From assembly GCF_000024725.1 (NCBI RefSeq), contig NC_013960.1, positions 608,261 through 672,260 on the forward strand: a DNA stretch of 64,000 nt, in the 5' to 3' direction. The DNA comes from Nitrosococcus halophilus Nc 4. GTDB lineage: Bacteria > Pseudomonadota > Gammaproteobacteria > Nitrosococcales > Nitrosococcaceae. A program made the position numbers and the translations under genes. How positions within the stretch are numbered: the first letter of the stretch is position 1; every line of letters starts with the position of its first letter. Below are positions 24,931 through 32,600 of this stretch, piece by piece. The notes beneath the pieces are model-generated. The model was not told where the DNA came from and searched no databases. It saw only the letters and a list, made by a program, of their open reading frames with translations.

Positions 24931-25356
24931 TTAGTGATCGTGCGCACGGTGCACGCTACTTTTGTCAAGTCTTTTTTCCATGCGATTTAGCCAGTTGCGC
25001 AGGAGCTTATGATAGGCACCTAGGCGGGAGAATATCTTCTTAGCAAGAGCCTCATTATATGTATAGGAGGTGAGATTACGGTCGTCTGCCATTTGCAGCG
25101 CAAGGCGTGATTCAGCCTCATCGAAAAGACTTGCTTGCAGGGAGGCTCTAATGACCGTCTTCGGGGATGCCACATCTATTCCCTCCACGACTTGGAGGTA
25201 CCGCTGGGCGGTCTTCCAAACTGCCTCGAAGCTAAATTCAAAGCGTTGTATGCCGGCATCACGCTCGATATCGTTAGGCTGAGGTAGATCAGCCAGTTTT
25301 TCAAACTGTGAAAGCGCTTTACGGGCGGTGCCAATTCTTTGTCTTAACCTTTCCAT
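24931..25356 (-). CDS. HEPN-domain (HI0074-type) toxin with the catalytic His replaced by Tyr
   Basis: 141 residues. It matches the nucleotidyltransferase-substrate-binding/HEPN family: QRFEFSFEAVWKTAQRYLQ, the SPKTVIRASLQASLFDE region, and RNLTSYTYNE. In the family the last motif is RNLTSHTY, the Rx4-6H RNase site; here the codon is TAT, Tyr. A second R-x4-H (RLGAYH) is present further on. The C-terminal residues SSVHRAHDH come from R1 copy e. It overlaps the MNT gene by 13 bases. Confidence 0.85.
   Translation of the reverse strand: MERLRQRIGTARKALSQFEKLADLPQPNDIERDAGIQRFEFSFEAVWKTAQRYLQVVEGIDVASPKTVIRASLQASLFDEAESRLALQMADDRNLTSYTYNEALAKKIFSRLGAYHKLLRNWLNRMEKRLDKSSVHRAHDH
24936..24962 (-). 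repeat. R1 repeat copy e
   Basis: On the minus strand it reads AAAAGTAGCGTGCACCGTGC then GCACGATC. It encodes the last residues of the HEPN gene and supplies its surroundings at the stop codon. Confidence 0.75.
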
Positions 25357-25658
25357 TGCACACCTTTTTCGAGGACACGCCGGCGGAATGTTTCGGAGGC
25401 CTGTGAAAGATCGACAAGATCCACATGATAGATGATTTGGCTTTCCTCGAGAGCTTCTCGAATTTCCGCAAGCAAACTCGTGGGTAACGGGTAATGGGGG
25501 TCTATGCCAATATCGATATCCGAGTAGCGGCCCATGGTTCCGTCTGCCCTAGAGCCAAATAAGTAGATATCCGCCTTTATTCCACCTAGTTTTTCTTGCA
25601 CGATTCGTTGAGCTTCTGCGATGTCCCATTGGGGGGCTTTTTTCGGGGGGGGATTCAT
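25344..25658 (-). CDS. MNT-family minimal nucleotidyltransferase antitoxin
   Basis: 104 residues. The nucleotidyltransferase motif LFGSRADGTMGRYSDIDIG (GSx10DxD) is intact, with the third acidic residue in HVDLVDLS. In HEPN-MNT pairs such proteins silence the HEPN RNase, in some cases by AMPylating it. Upstream at 25718-25740 lies a palindrome that may be its operator. It is the first gene of the pair. Confidence 0.9.
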   Translation of the reverse strand: MNPPPKKAPQWDIAEAQRIVQEKLGGIKADIYLFGSRADGTMGRYSDIDIGIDPHYPLPTSLLAEIREALEESQIIYHVDLVDLSQASETFRRRVLEKGVQWKG

Positions 25659-25717
25659 TATCGCTGTTTGTATGGTCTGAAAATTTTGAATTCATCAATA
25701 ATAAAGCCTATGTTCCG

Positions 25718-25740
25718 CATATCCTAAGTTTGAGGATATG
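25718..25740. promoter_or_regulatory. Palindrome upstream of the MNT-HEPN operon
   Basis: CATATCCT (25718-25725) and AGGATATG (25733-25740) around 7 bases. It is 60 bases from the MNT start on the minus strand. It could equally lie at the left edge of the IS607 element. Confidence 0.4.
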
Positions 25741-25819
25741 TTATCGGCCCGCTTTTCGCCAAATAGCCTATTTGGGGGTTTTAACTGTGAGTATTAAGAT
25801 TTATTATAATCTCTGCTAA

Positions 25820-26443
25820 TTTATAAAAATAAAAAAGAGATTAGTAAAAATTGGTGAAGCCGCTAAGCTGCTAGGCACTACCCCAGATACGCTCAGGAAA
25901 TGGGAAGCATCGGGGGAGCTGTTACCCGCCAGAAAAACCAAAGGCGGGACCCGTTATTACGCTGTAGCGGATTTGCTAGGGCTGGCGAATGAGAGCAGCC
26001 CAACGGTTTGCTATGCCCGTGTCAGCAGCGATGAGCAAAAGGAAGAGCTTGGGCGTCAGCATGCCATGCTAGAGGCTTACTGTGCGGCCAAAGGGTGGAA
26101 ATCCGAGATTATTAAAGATCTCGGTTCAGGGATGAATGACCGCAAGAAAGGCTTAAACAGGCTGGTTGAGCTTATTCTACGGGGAAAGATGCGGCGGCTA
26201 GTGATTACTCACAAAGACCGGCTATTAAGGTTTGGCGCAGAGTTAATTTTTACCCTCTGCGAAATTCAAGGCATTGAGATTGTGATTATCCATAAAGGTG
26301 AGCAGCCTAGTTTTGAGGAAGAGCTAGCCCAAGATGTTTTGGAGATCATCACGGTATTTTCAGCCCGGCTGTATGGAAGCCGAAGCAGAAAACACCAGCA
26401 GACGGTAGAGGCGCTAAAGCATGTTACTAGCACACAAGATTGA
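25820..26443 (+). CDS. tnpA: IS607 TnpA serine recombinase, no standard start codon
   Basis: The frame is open from 25820. MerR-like HTH: VKIGEAAKLLGTTPDTLRKW EASGELLPARKTKGGTRYY. Resolvase domain: VCYARVSSDEQKEELGRQ (catalytic Ser in VSS), then DLGSGMNDRKKGLNRL and LVITHKDRLLRFG. The upstream frame contains no ATG, GTG or TTG; TTG 25973 would drop the whole HTH. Either ATA or ATT is used or the start has mutated. It overlaps tnpB by 23 bases. Confidence 0.8.
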   Translation, partial: FIKIKKRLVKIGEAAKLLGTTPDTLRKWEASGELLPARKTKGGTRYYAVADLLGLANESSPTVCYARVSSDEQKEELGRQHAMLEAYCAAKGWKSEIIKDLGSGMNDRKKGLNRLVELILRGKMRRLVITHKDRLLRFGAELIFTLCEIQGIEIVIIHKGEQPSFEEELAQDVLEIITVFSARLYGSRSRKHQQTVEALKHVTSTQD

Positions 26444-27575
26444 GTTGCGGCCCTCTATCAGCCAAGCCGCGTATTTAGGTAAGGCGTGCGGGTCTAGGCG
26501 GCACTGTTATAACAAGCTGCTGGAGCACTTCTCTAAAGATGAGAATAAGTGGAGCAAGGCGGCGGCTTATCAGCACTACATTAAGGTTATTCGGCCTGAG
26601 TTCCCCTGGTATAACGAAGTCTCAAGCCGGGTGACGCGTAACGCCATTGATGATCTGGACAATGCTTTTAAGCACTTTTTTAGGCGGGTGAAGAAGGGAG
26701 AGAAGCCTGGTTTTCCAAAGTTCAAGAAAAAGGATATTAACGATAGTTTCGCCCTACGTGAGCGGACTAAATTTGAAGTCAAGGGCCGCAAGCTAAGCAT
26801 TGAAAAGCTGAAAACGCTTATCCCGATGCGGCAGCGGTTGCGGTTTGAAGGAACGCCTAAGCAAGTCACGATCAGTAAGCGAGCGGGCAAATATTTTGCC
26901 TCTATCTTGGTGGACACCGAAGACTACAAAGACTACAGCCAAAACAGAGCGCCTTCTGTGGGCGTTGATTTCGGTGTTAAATCATTGGCCGTTGCCTCAG
27001 ACGGTCAAGTTTTCCCCGCCAATAACAAACTAAAAAGGAGTCTTAAGAAACTCAAGCGATTGAGCCGCCATCTATCCAGGAAGAAGAAAGGCTCTAACCG
27101 CCGAGCGATAGCCAAGCAGCGGTTAGCGAAGTTGCACTACCGGATAGCCAAACAAAGGAGCGCCGTGCTCCATGAGCTGAGCCATCAACTCACGGCAAGC
27201 TATGACCGGATTGCCCTAGAAGATCTCAACGTCAAAGGCATGGTTAAAAACCGCAAACTTGCCCGGTCAATAGTGGATGCAGGATTTGCTATGTTGCGGC
27301 AGTTTATCGAATACAAAGCCTATCTTCGTGGCTGCACGGTTGAACGGGTGGATAGGTTTTTTCCCTCCAGCAAGATGTGCTCAGGTTGCGGTCAACTCCA
27401 TGACATCACGCTGGCGGATAGAGCGTTGGCGTGTGATTGCGGATTGACCATAGACCGCGATCTCAATGCCGCGATCAATTTAAATCAGTATCGTCGGGAC
27501 ACGCTCAAGCCAGACGTAAAACGCACACAAGAGTCGAGTAAGACCGCGCTAGCGGCGTCGGTGTTGACGGTGTGA
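26421..27575 (+). CDS. tnpB: TnpB RNA-guided nuclease of IS607
   Basis: 384 residues. N-terminal HTH_OrfB region (LAHKIELRPSISQAAYLGKA CGSRRHCYN). RuvC-like core with all three acidic residues: D in VGVDFGVKSLA, E in ALEDLNVKGM and D in TIDRDLNAAIN. An intact zinc ribbon lies between (MCSGCGQLHD, LACDCG). TnpB proteins are omegaRNA-guided DNA endonucleases and relatives of Cas12. The guide RNA would overlap the 3' end and run beyond 27575 to about 27740. It looks complete and may be active. Confidence 0.93.
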   Translation: MLLAHKIELRPSISQAAYLGKACGSRRHCYNKLLEHFSKDENKWSKAAAYQHYIKVIRPEFPWYNEVSSRVTRNAIDDLDNAFKHFFRRVKKGEKPGFPKFKKKDINDSFALRERTKFEVKGRKLSIEKLKTLIPMRQRLRFEGTPKQVTISKRAGKYFASILVDTEDYKDYSQNRAPSVGVDFGVKSLAVASDGQVFPANNKLKRSLKKLKRLSRHLSRKKKGSNRRAIAKQRLAKLHYRIAKQRSAVLHELSHQLTASYDRIALEDLNVKGMVKNRKLARSIVDAGFAMLRQFIEYKAYLRGCTVERVDRFFPSSKMCSGCGQLHDITLADRALACDCGLTIDRDLNAAINLNQYRRDTLKPDVKRTQESSKTALAASVLTV

Positions 27576-27752
27576 ATAAGGCTAGGTTTTCAGAGATTAT
27601 CCTAGACTTTTATGAGCGGTAGCAGGATGGGAATAGACGGGGCTTGGTTCTTGAAGTTCGGGGTGGAGCAGATGGGGGAGTATGGTTATCCTTTATTGAA
27701 CGGGCTATTAAAGTTGTGATAAGGAGATAATGTGGAGCGCCAGGGTTGAGTG

Positions 27753-28064
27753 ATGCGGCTGACAGTATCTGAACAGCGTGTATTGGTTGAGGCGGCACGG
27801 GAATGTTTTGGTCCCGAGGCACGCGTGCTTCTGTTTGGTTCAAGAACGGATGACTTGCGTCGGGGAGGTGATATCGACTTATTGATTGAGCTTCCTGAAT
27901 CGTTGTCCGCCGAGGAAGCTGCTAGAATCCGCGCGCGTTTCGTAGCCCAAGTATGGCGTCGATTGGGAGAACGCAAGCTAGATGTGGTGTTGGCCGAGCC
28001 TGGCGAAGAGGACGAGTTCGTGCAAACGGTACGGTCGCAGGCCCTGCCCCTGGAGAAAGCATGA
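27753..28064 (+). CDS. MNT-type nucleotidyltransferase antitoxin (MntA-like)
   Basis: 103 residues from ATG 27753 (a GTG at 27750 is also possible). The motif LLFGSRTDDLRRGGDIDLLI (GSx10DxD) and the third acid in KLDVVLAEPG are intact. The stop overlaps the hepT start (ATGA at 28061-28064), the normal MntA-HepT operon order, opposite in composition to the HI0074-type pair at 25 kb. Its partner toxin is split by an IS256 element. Confidence 0.9.
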   Translation: MRLTVSEQRVLVEAARECFGPEARVLLFGSRTDDLRRGGDIDLLIELPESLSAEEAARIRARFVAQVWRRLGERKLDVVLAEPGEEDEFVQTVRSQALPLEKA

Positions 28065-28257
28065 CGAGGACGAGGCTGGAATCGGCGCTTTGGGAGGCGG
28101 ATCGGCATCTAGCGGTTCTGGAGCAGGCGATGGCAAGTTGGGCGGCCTATGGGGAGGTGGCCAACCTCGATGAGATTGAAGGGGATCCCCACCGCATGAG
28201 GATTGCGGATCAGGTGCTATTTCGTTTTATGAAGCTCCAGGATGCCTTGGGGATGCG

Positions 28258-28265
28258 TCTCGTGC
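28258..28265. repeat. Target-site duplication, left copy
   Basis: TCTCGTGC, repeated exactly at 29582-29589 on the other side of the IS256 element; 8 bases is the size expected for this family. Confidence 0.9.
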
Positions 28266-29581
28266 GAGGGTGTCAAGTTTTTTGTGTAACTAATTTTCAC
28301 TTGGGCATCCGCTCAGCGAAGAGGATGACGAATTGATTGAGGGCGGCCTTCCAGTCCCGAATGGGTTGAGTCCATTTTTTGGTGATATTGTTCAGGGCCA
28401 GATAGAGCACCTTGAAAATGGCTTCATCCGTGGGAAAAGCGCCCCGGTTTTTCAAGACTTTTCGTAGTGAATAGTTCAAGGATTCGATGGCGTTGGTGGT
28501 ATAAATGGCTCGCCGGATCTGGGGTGGGTAATCAAAGAAGACCGTCAGCCGTGACCAATCGGCCCGCCAGCTGGGGCTGATGGCCGGATATGTCTCATCC
28601 CAACGCGCTGAGAAGCGCTCTAGGGCCTGTTCGGCCTCGGCCAGGGTCGCGGCGCCATAGATGGCCCGCAGGTCGGCCGCCACGGCCCGGCGCTGTTTCC
28701 AGGGGACATACTTCAGCGAGCCGCGCACCTTGTGCACGATGCACAGCTGAACCTGGGCCTGTGGAAACACCGCCTCGATGGCCTCAGGCAGGCCCTTGAG
28801 CCCGTCCACGCAGGCAATAAAGCAATCCTCGACCCCCCGGTTTTTCAGCTCATTGAATACCGACAGCCAGAATTTAGCCCCTTCGTTTTCACTCATCCAC
28901 ATCCCTAACAGCTCTTTCTCTCCCTCTAGATTGACCCCCAGGGCTAAGTACACTGCTTTCGTTTTCACCATGCCCTCCTGGCGTGATTTCACAAACAAGG
29001 CATCAAAATATAGGATGGGATAGACGGCCGATAGGGGCCGGCTTTGCCAGGCCCGCACCTCCTCCAACACCGCATCGGTCACCTGGGAAATCAGCGCCGG
29101 GGAGACCTCCACCCCATAGAGCTCTTCCAGCTGCGCCTCAATCTCTCGGGTCGAGAGCCCCCGGGCATACAGCGCTAGCACCTTCTCATCAAAGCCCTCC
29201 AGCCGACGCTGACGTTTCTTGACCAATTGCGGCTCAAAATTCCCATTGCGGTCCCGTGGCACCTCGATTTCCAATTGCCCCGCCTCGCTCTGAACCCGCT
29301 TCTTGCTCTTGCCGTTGCGGCTGTTGCCACTGCCCCGACCTTCCTGAGCATGGGGCGCGTACCCTAGGTGCTCAGTCAGCTCAGCCTCCAAAACCCGCTC
29401 CACCAAGCGCTTGCTCAGCTGCTTCAATAACCCATGCTCGCCCAGAACCTCTTTCGGGCTATTGCACTCCTTCAGAAGTTCATCCAGCAACTCATCGGTC
29501 TTTTTTTCAATACTGGTCATCAGTGCTTTCTCCTTGTTGTTAATTACAGATCACCAGTTACACAGTTATTTGTACACCCCC
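28266..29581 (-). mobile_element. IS256-family insertion sequence, complete
   Basis: 1316 bp between 8-bp direct repeats TCTCGTGC. The imperfect terminal inverted repeats are GAGGGTGTCAAG...TGTGTAACT on the left and (complement of the right end) GGGGGTGTACAAAT...TGTGTAACT. It holds one transposase gene on the minus strand, and sits inside hepT. Confidence 0.93.
28297..29520 (-). CDS. IS256-family transposase
   Basis: 407 residues, full length. The N-terminal region (LLKQLSKRLVERVLEAELTE HLGY) is typical, with the family signature GNSRNGKSKKRV and VPRDRNG. DDE catalytic core: D in LYFDALFVK, D in ACVDGLKGLPEAI and E in YTTNAIESLNYSLR. No frameshift. It appears competent for transposition. Confidence 0.97.
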   Translation of the reverse strand: MTSIEKKTDELLDELLKECNSPKEVLGEHGLLKQLSKRLVERVLEAELTEHLGYAPHAQEGRGSGNSRNGKSKKRVQSEAGQLEIEVPRDRNGNFEPQLVKKRQRRLEGFDEKVLALYARGLSTREIEAQLEELYGVEVSPALISQVTDAVLEEVRAWQSRPLSAVYPILYFDALFVKSRQEGMVKTKAVYLALGVNLEGEKELLGMWMSENEGAKFWLSVFNELKNRGVEDCFIACVDGLKGLPEAIEAVFPQAQVQLCIVHKVRGSLKYVPWKQRRAVAADLRAIYGAATLAEAEQALERFSARWDETYPAISPSWRADWSRLTVFFDYPPQIRRAIYTTNAIESLNYSLRKVLKNRGAFPTDEAIFKVLYLALNNITKKWTQPIRDWKAALNQFVILFAERMPK

Positions 29582-29589
29582 TCTCGTGC
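29582..29589. repeat. Target-site duplication, right copy
   Basis: TCTCGTGC, identical to 28258-28265. Confidence 0.9.
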
Positions 29590-29849
29590 CGGCGACCTTG
29601 GCTGCTTTGGGCGAACCTTTCGAGGAGTGGCCCATGCGTGACCGGCTCGACCGCTTGGAAAAGCTGCATGTGCTCAGTGCCACCGATTGGTTCGTCGGGA
29701 GGGAAATTCGCAATCGGCTTGCCCATGAATATCCCGATCAGCCCCAGCGCCGTTTGGCCAATTTGCTTGCCGCAGTGGAGGCAGCCGGTGCATTGGCCGC
29801 GCTGTACCGCCATTGGCGGACCTTTCTTCAAGCGCGAGGGATGGCCTGA

Positions 29850-29942
29850 TTTGGGTAGAAAAAAGGGGCTGACTTCTCCCGGCCCAGTCGGGCGAGGGTT
29901 GTTGGATCACTCCAAGAACTTTCCTGGTTCAACACGCCTTCC
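29850..29942 (-). ncRNA. Probable IS200/IS605 right end / omegaRNA region of a tnpB remnant
   Basis: On the minus strand, downstream of the tnpB fragment: CTAGGGAAGGCGTGTTGAAC, CAGGAAAGTTCTTGG, then CCCTCGCCCGACTGGGCCGG. The same pattern recurs without any tnpB at 51764-51900, as expected for a conserved 3'-end structured RNA. Confidence 0.5.
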
Positions 29943-30506
29943 CTAGGCGACAACGCCTGTTGTCGCCCCCGTTCCAGTCGCTCCAGAGGCTAACCCCGCC
30001 AGCCCGGCGGTTTTGATATTGATCGCCGCTGCGATGTCGCGGTCATGGACAGTCCCCCACGAGGGACAGCGCCATTCACGGACCTCCCGCGGCAGCGTTT
30101 CGTTGATATATCCGCACCCTGGGGTGGGGCAACGCTTGGAGCTGGGGAACCCGCGGTCGATCTCGACTACGGTTCGCCCTACCCACTGCGCCTTGTACTT
30201 CAGTTGACGGACAAACTCACCCCAATGGGCATCGGCTATGGGCTTGGCAAGCCGGGGGTGTTTGATCCTGTTCTTCACCGCAAGAGATTCAACGCACACG
30301 ACTTGGTTTTCGTTGATCAGTGTGCGAGTCGCCTTGTGGGTGGCGTCCCGACGGCAGTCAGCTATTTTAGTGTGCATACGGGCCACCTTCAGCCGCAGTT
30401 TGTTGCGGTTATGGGAACCTTTCTGCTTCTTCGCCAGCTTACCCTGCAGATAGGCCAGCTTCGCTTCGTACTGCTTGGTGTACTTGGGATTGCCGGAAAC
30501 GCGCAT
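29943..30506 (-). pseudogene. tnpB: IS605-type tnpB, C-terminal half with damaged zinc ribbon
   Basis: 187 residues of a TnpB: AYLQGKLAKKQKGSHNRNK, the second RuvC acid in VVCVESLAVKN, FPSSKRCPTPGCGYINE, and the third in VHDRDIAAAINI. The N-terminal half with the first catalytic Asp is missing, although the frame stays open to about 30590 with unrelated sequence. The second zinc knuckle reads CPSWGT where CPxCGT is expected (Cys to Trp). It cannot be a functional nuclease. Confidence 0.85.
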
Positions 30507-30626
30507 CCCGCCTTTAAAGGTTGCCCGCTGGAGGCTGAAGTACGGCCAGTCAGCAGATCTGCCGACATATAGCGCCTCCTTTTGCGGCGCAAGCTAGTTT
30601 TTTGTTGGCAGATATGACCAGACAGA

Positions 30627-30657
30627 GTATATTCATATTTATTAGATATGAATATAC
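30627..30657 (+). promoter_or_regulatory. Palindromic operator of parDE
   Basis: GTATATTCATAT (30627-30638) and ATATGAATATAC (30646-30657) are perfect 12-base inverted arms around TTATTAG. It ends 12 bases before the antitoxin ATG and probably covers the -10 region and the transcription start. Autorepression by the ParD-like RHH protein is the likely role. Confidence 0.75.
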
Positions 30658-30669
30658 AAGGTAGCAATC

Positions 30670-30918
30670 ATGGCCAATACCAGTTTAAGCCTTGGAGAGC
30701 ATTGGGAAACCTTCATTAAGAACGAAATGGCGAGCGGGCGCTACGGTTCCGCCAGTGAAGTCGTACGCGATGCGCTGCGCTTGCTGGAAGAGAGGAGAAG
30801 CAAGCTGGACGCGCTACGGGCACATTTAGGGCAAGGGGAGGCGCAGGCGCAGCGCGGTGAGTTTGTCGAAAACTATTCCATCGAGGCGGTGATTACCGAG
30901 TTAGATCAGGAAATCTGA
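30670..30918 (+). CDS. parD: ParD-type RHH antitoxin
   Basis: 82 residues. RHH N-terminus TSLSLGEHWETFIKNEMASG RYGSASEVVRDALRLLEERR is the ParD signature (GRYGSASEVVRDALR). The acidic C-terminal part wraps the toxin. The stop codon overlaps the toxin ATG by one base. The operator is immediately upstream. Confidence 0.93.
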   Translation: MANTSLSLGEHWETFIKNEMASGRYGSASEVVRDALRLLEERRSKLDALRAHLGQGEAQAQRGEFVENYSIEAVITELDQEI

Positions 30919-31214
30919 TGCCCGGTTACAGGATTACACCACGGGCGAAAGCGGATTTGAAAAATATCGGGCGCTATACGCTCAAAATCTGGGGCAAGCA
31001 ACAACGCGATATTTATCTGAAAAATCTTGATCAACGCTTTGCCTGGCTGGCGGAAAATCCGTGTCTGGGAAAGCACCGGCCTGATATAGAGGAAGGCTAT
31101 TATTGCTTTCCCCAAGGCTCGCATCTGGTTTTTTATCTCCTACGTGAGGATGGCATTGATATTATCGGTATTCCCCATCAGGATATGGATATTCTGAATT
31201 ATTTTAACGGGTGA
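30918..31214 (+). CDS. parE: ParE-type toxin
   Basis: 98 residues, full length. YRITPRAKADLKNIGRYTLK at the N-terminus, NPCLGKHRPDIEEGYYCFPQ in the middle and HLVFYLLREDGIDIIGIPHQ DMDI at the end match ParE. Characterised ParE proteins poison DNA gyrase. The module is intact and sits just beyond the tnpB fragment, next to R2 copy 3. Confidence 0.92.
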   Translation: MPGYRITPRAKADLKNIGRYTLKIWGKQQRDIYLKNLDQRFAWLAENPCLGKHRPDIEEGYYCFPQGSHLVFYLLREDGIDIIGIPHQDMDILNYFNG

Positions 31215-31731
31215 AACCCAAGGCGGGATTATGGCTAGTATGAAATAGAGGCCATTTCCCCTATTGTTTTGCCGGATACGCGACGCTTAATCCGGCCTAC
31301 GAGCAGTTTATGAGCGCCTCCTAGTAGGCCGGACCGATTCGCCGGGAGCGAATTGGGGCCTCCGCAGGAGGCCCGAAGGGCGCGCATCAATAAGGCCTTG
31401 AGGCCGTTTCCGGCAAGGTCATTGCCCGCAACGGATAGGCTTAGCCTCCCCTTCATTTGCTCAATTCTCCCCATTTAAAACACGACCTCCGGTAATCCTC
31501 GATGGGGGCATCGAAATTAGGATGAAAGATGGGTTTTGACTTCGTGTATGCTAACTTGAATCATGGAAGGGAACTTCAATATTTGTGCTTAGTCACGTTA
31601 GTTAGCTAATATGGCTTCGTCAAGCCATTACCATTACCCAAGTTTTTATGCTTCCTTGATGTGGGTTCGCTGCCTCAGGAGTGATTTGACGATTCCATGG
31701 TCGTAAAGTTGAATCGGCGAGAATCCTAATA
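31215..31731. other. Non-coding stretch with repeats
   Basis: Contains R2 copy 3 and then a second repeat with CGATTCGCCGGGAGCGAATT and GGGGCCTCCGCAGGAGGCCC (31336-31374). Similar words appear near 38970-39070. I see no gene up to the YqaA-like start at 31732. Confidence 0.5.
31260..31302 (+). repeat. R2 repeat copy 3
   Basis: CTATTGTTTTGCCGGATACG then CGACGCTTAATCCGGCCTAC. Arms GCCGGAT and ATCCGGC can pair. It lies 45 bases after parE. Confidence 0.8.
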
Positions 31732-32160
31732 TTGAATTTTCCAGCTCATTTAGATCTTTGGAGCCTCTTTGGGAGTAGCTTTTTGGCGGCAACGCTGTTG
31801 CCGGGAGGCTCGGAGGTGGTGTTTGCCTTATTGGCAGCAGAGAATGTCCATTCTCCATCGTTGTTAATTGGGATAGCCACTCTCGGCAACACTTTGGGGG
31901 GTATGGTGACACTGGGGATGGGCCGGTTGCTGGCGCGACGTTATCCCATGCGGGCGCTGGAGAAACCTGCTCACCAGCGGGCCTCTCGTTGGCTCCATAA
32001 ATATGGCCCTCTCAGCTTACTTTGGTCTTGGGTCCCCGTGATTGGCGATCCGCTATGTTTTGTTGCCGGTTGGCTGCGCTTAAATTTGCTTTTAGCCCTT
32101 GCTTTCATCGCCGTGGGTAAGTGTGCCCGCTACGCAGCGCTGTGGAGTGTGACAGGTTAA
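31732..32160 (+). CDS. YqaA-like small inner membrane protein (DedA/SNARE-associated type)
   Basis: 142 residues from TTG 31732. The N-terminal pattern SLFGSSFLAATLLPGGSEVV FALL is diagnostic for the YqaA family. Helices follow around ATLGNTLGGMVTLGMG, the loop YGPLSLLWSWVPVIGDPLCF VAGWLRL, and a last helix. There is no ATG in frame upstream near the fold; GTG 31681 and TTG 31687 are possible but add unrelated residues. Role: unclear membrane homeostasis function. Confidence 0.85.
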   Translation: MNFPAHLDLWSLFGSSFLAATLLPGGSEVVFALLAAENVHSPSLLIGIATLGNTLGGMVTLGMGRLLARRYPMRALEKPAHQRASRWLHKYGPLSLLWSWVPVIGDPLCFVAGWLRLNLLLALAFIAVGKCARYAALWSVTG

Positions 32161-32600
32161 ATGGAGGGAGTATCTTGGCAAAAATTTTGGGGGGTAATGT
32201 GGTTGTTTTCGCGCCCCCCTACAAGCCAACAAGTAGTGTGCGCTGTGCGCACGAAGGGGAGGGATGAGAGGCCAGGAAAACAAAACTCTCAGAACTTTCG
32301 CTGGGGCACTTACCTTAGCGCCAAGGTCAATATTTCCTCCTCCCTCCAAGGGGGAGGATAAGAAGGAGGCCTCTGTTCCGGAAATTGCTTAAATTAAGGA
32401 AAGAGATAGATTCAGGTATGACACCGTTAGTGATGGCGTTTCCCGAATAAACAAGGCACGAATATTGACTCAGCAGAACCCTTTGACCGTATCTTTCCTA
32501 TCGGGGAAACGCTATATCTATTAAGGGTATAAAGCTTTGCCCCATAGGGCGGAGCGTATTCAGTGGGCGATGTATGGCTGACTACTACAGGAGTAAAACC
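32161..32600. other. Non-coding stretch with R1 copy f and G-rich repeat
   Basis: R1 copy f is at 32231-32285 and a CTCCCTCCAAGGGGGAGGAT-type repeat at about 32340-32360. The segment 32500-32590 should hold the promoter of the PepSY gene (AACGCTATATCTATTAAGGG). No gene is seen. Confidence 0.4.
32231..32285 (+). repeat. R1 repeat copy f with extended flank
   Basis: AAGTAGTGTGCGCTGTGCGC then ACGAAGGGGAGGGATGAGAG and GCCAGGAAAACAAAAC. The flank is shared with copy d. Confidence 0.8.

Larger units (their letters stand above)
25741..27740 (+). mobile_element. IS607-family element (serine recombinase plus TnpB)
   Basis: A MerR-HTH/serine-recombinase gene overlapping a tnpB gene defines the IS607 family. 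These elements have no terminal inverted repeats, so the ends given are approximate: after the MNT-HEPN promoter and before the next MNT gene. It separates two HEPN/MNT-type modules. Confidence 0.75.
28061..29849 (+). pseudogene. hepT-type HEPN toxin interrupted by IS256
   Basis: The left part 28061-28265 encodes MTRTRLESALWEADRHLAVL through LQDALGMRLV. The right part resumes at 29590 with PATLAALGEPFEEWPMRDRL and ends at 29849. Removing the element and one copy of the 8-base duplication restores a single frame of about 153 residues. The HEPN site RNRLAHEY (Rx4H) lies in the right part and is intact. The insertion is therefore recent and the antitoxin gene upstream is untouched. Confidence 0.92.

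Noticed and set aside
26421..27575. TnpB considered as a Cas12-type effector
   Set aside because: It overlaps an IS607 recombinase, has TnpB length (384 residues) and no CRISPR array is nearby.
29256..29543. Frames opposite the IS256 transposase
   Set aside because: Shadows of the transposase gene.
30045..30572. 175-codon plus-strand frame
   Set aside because: It is opposite the tnpB remnant, which reads as a known family; no SD.
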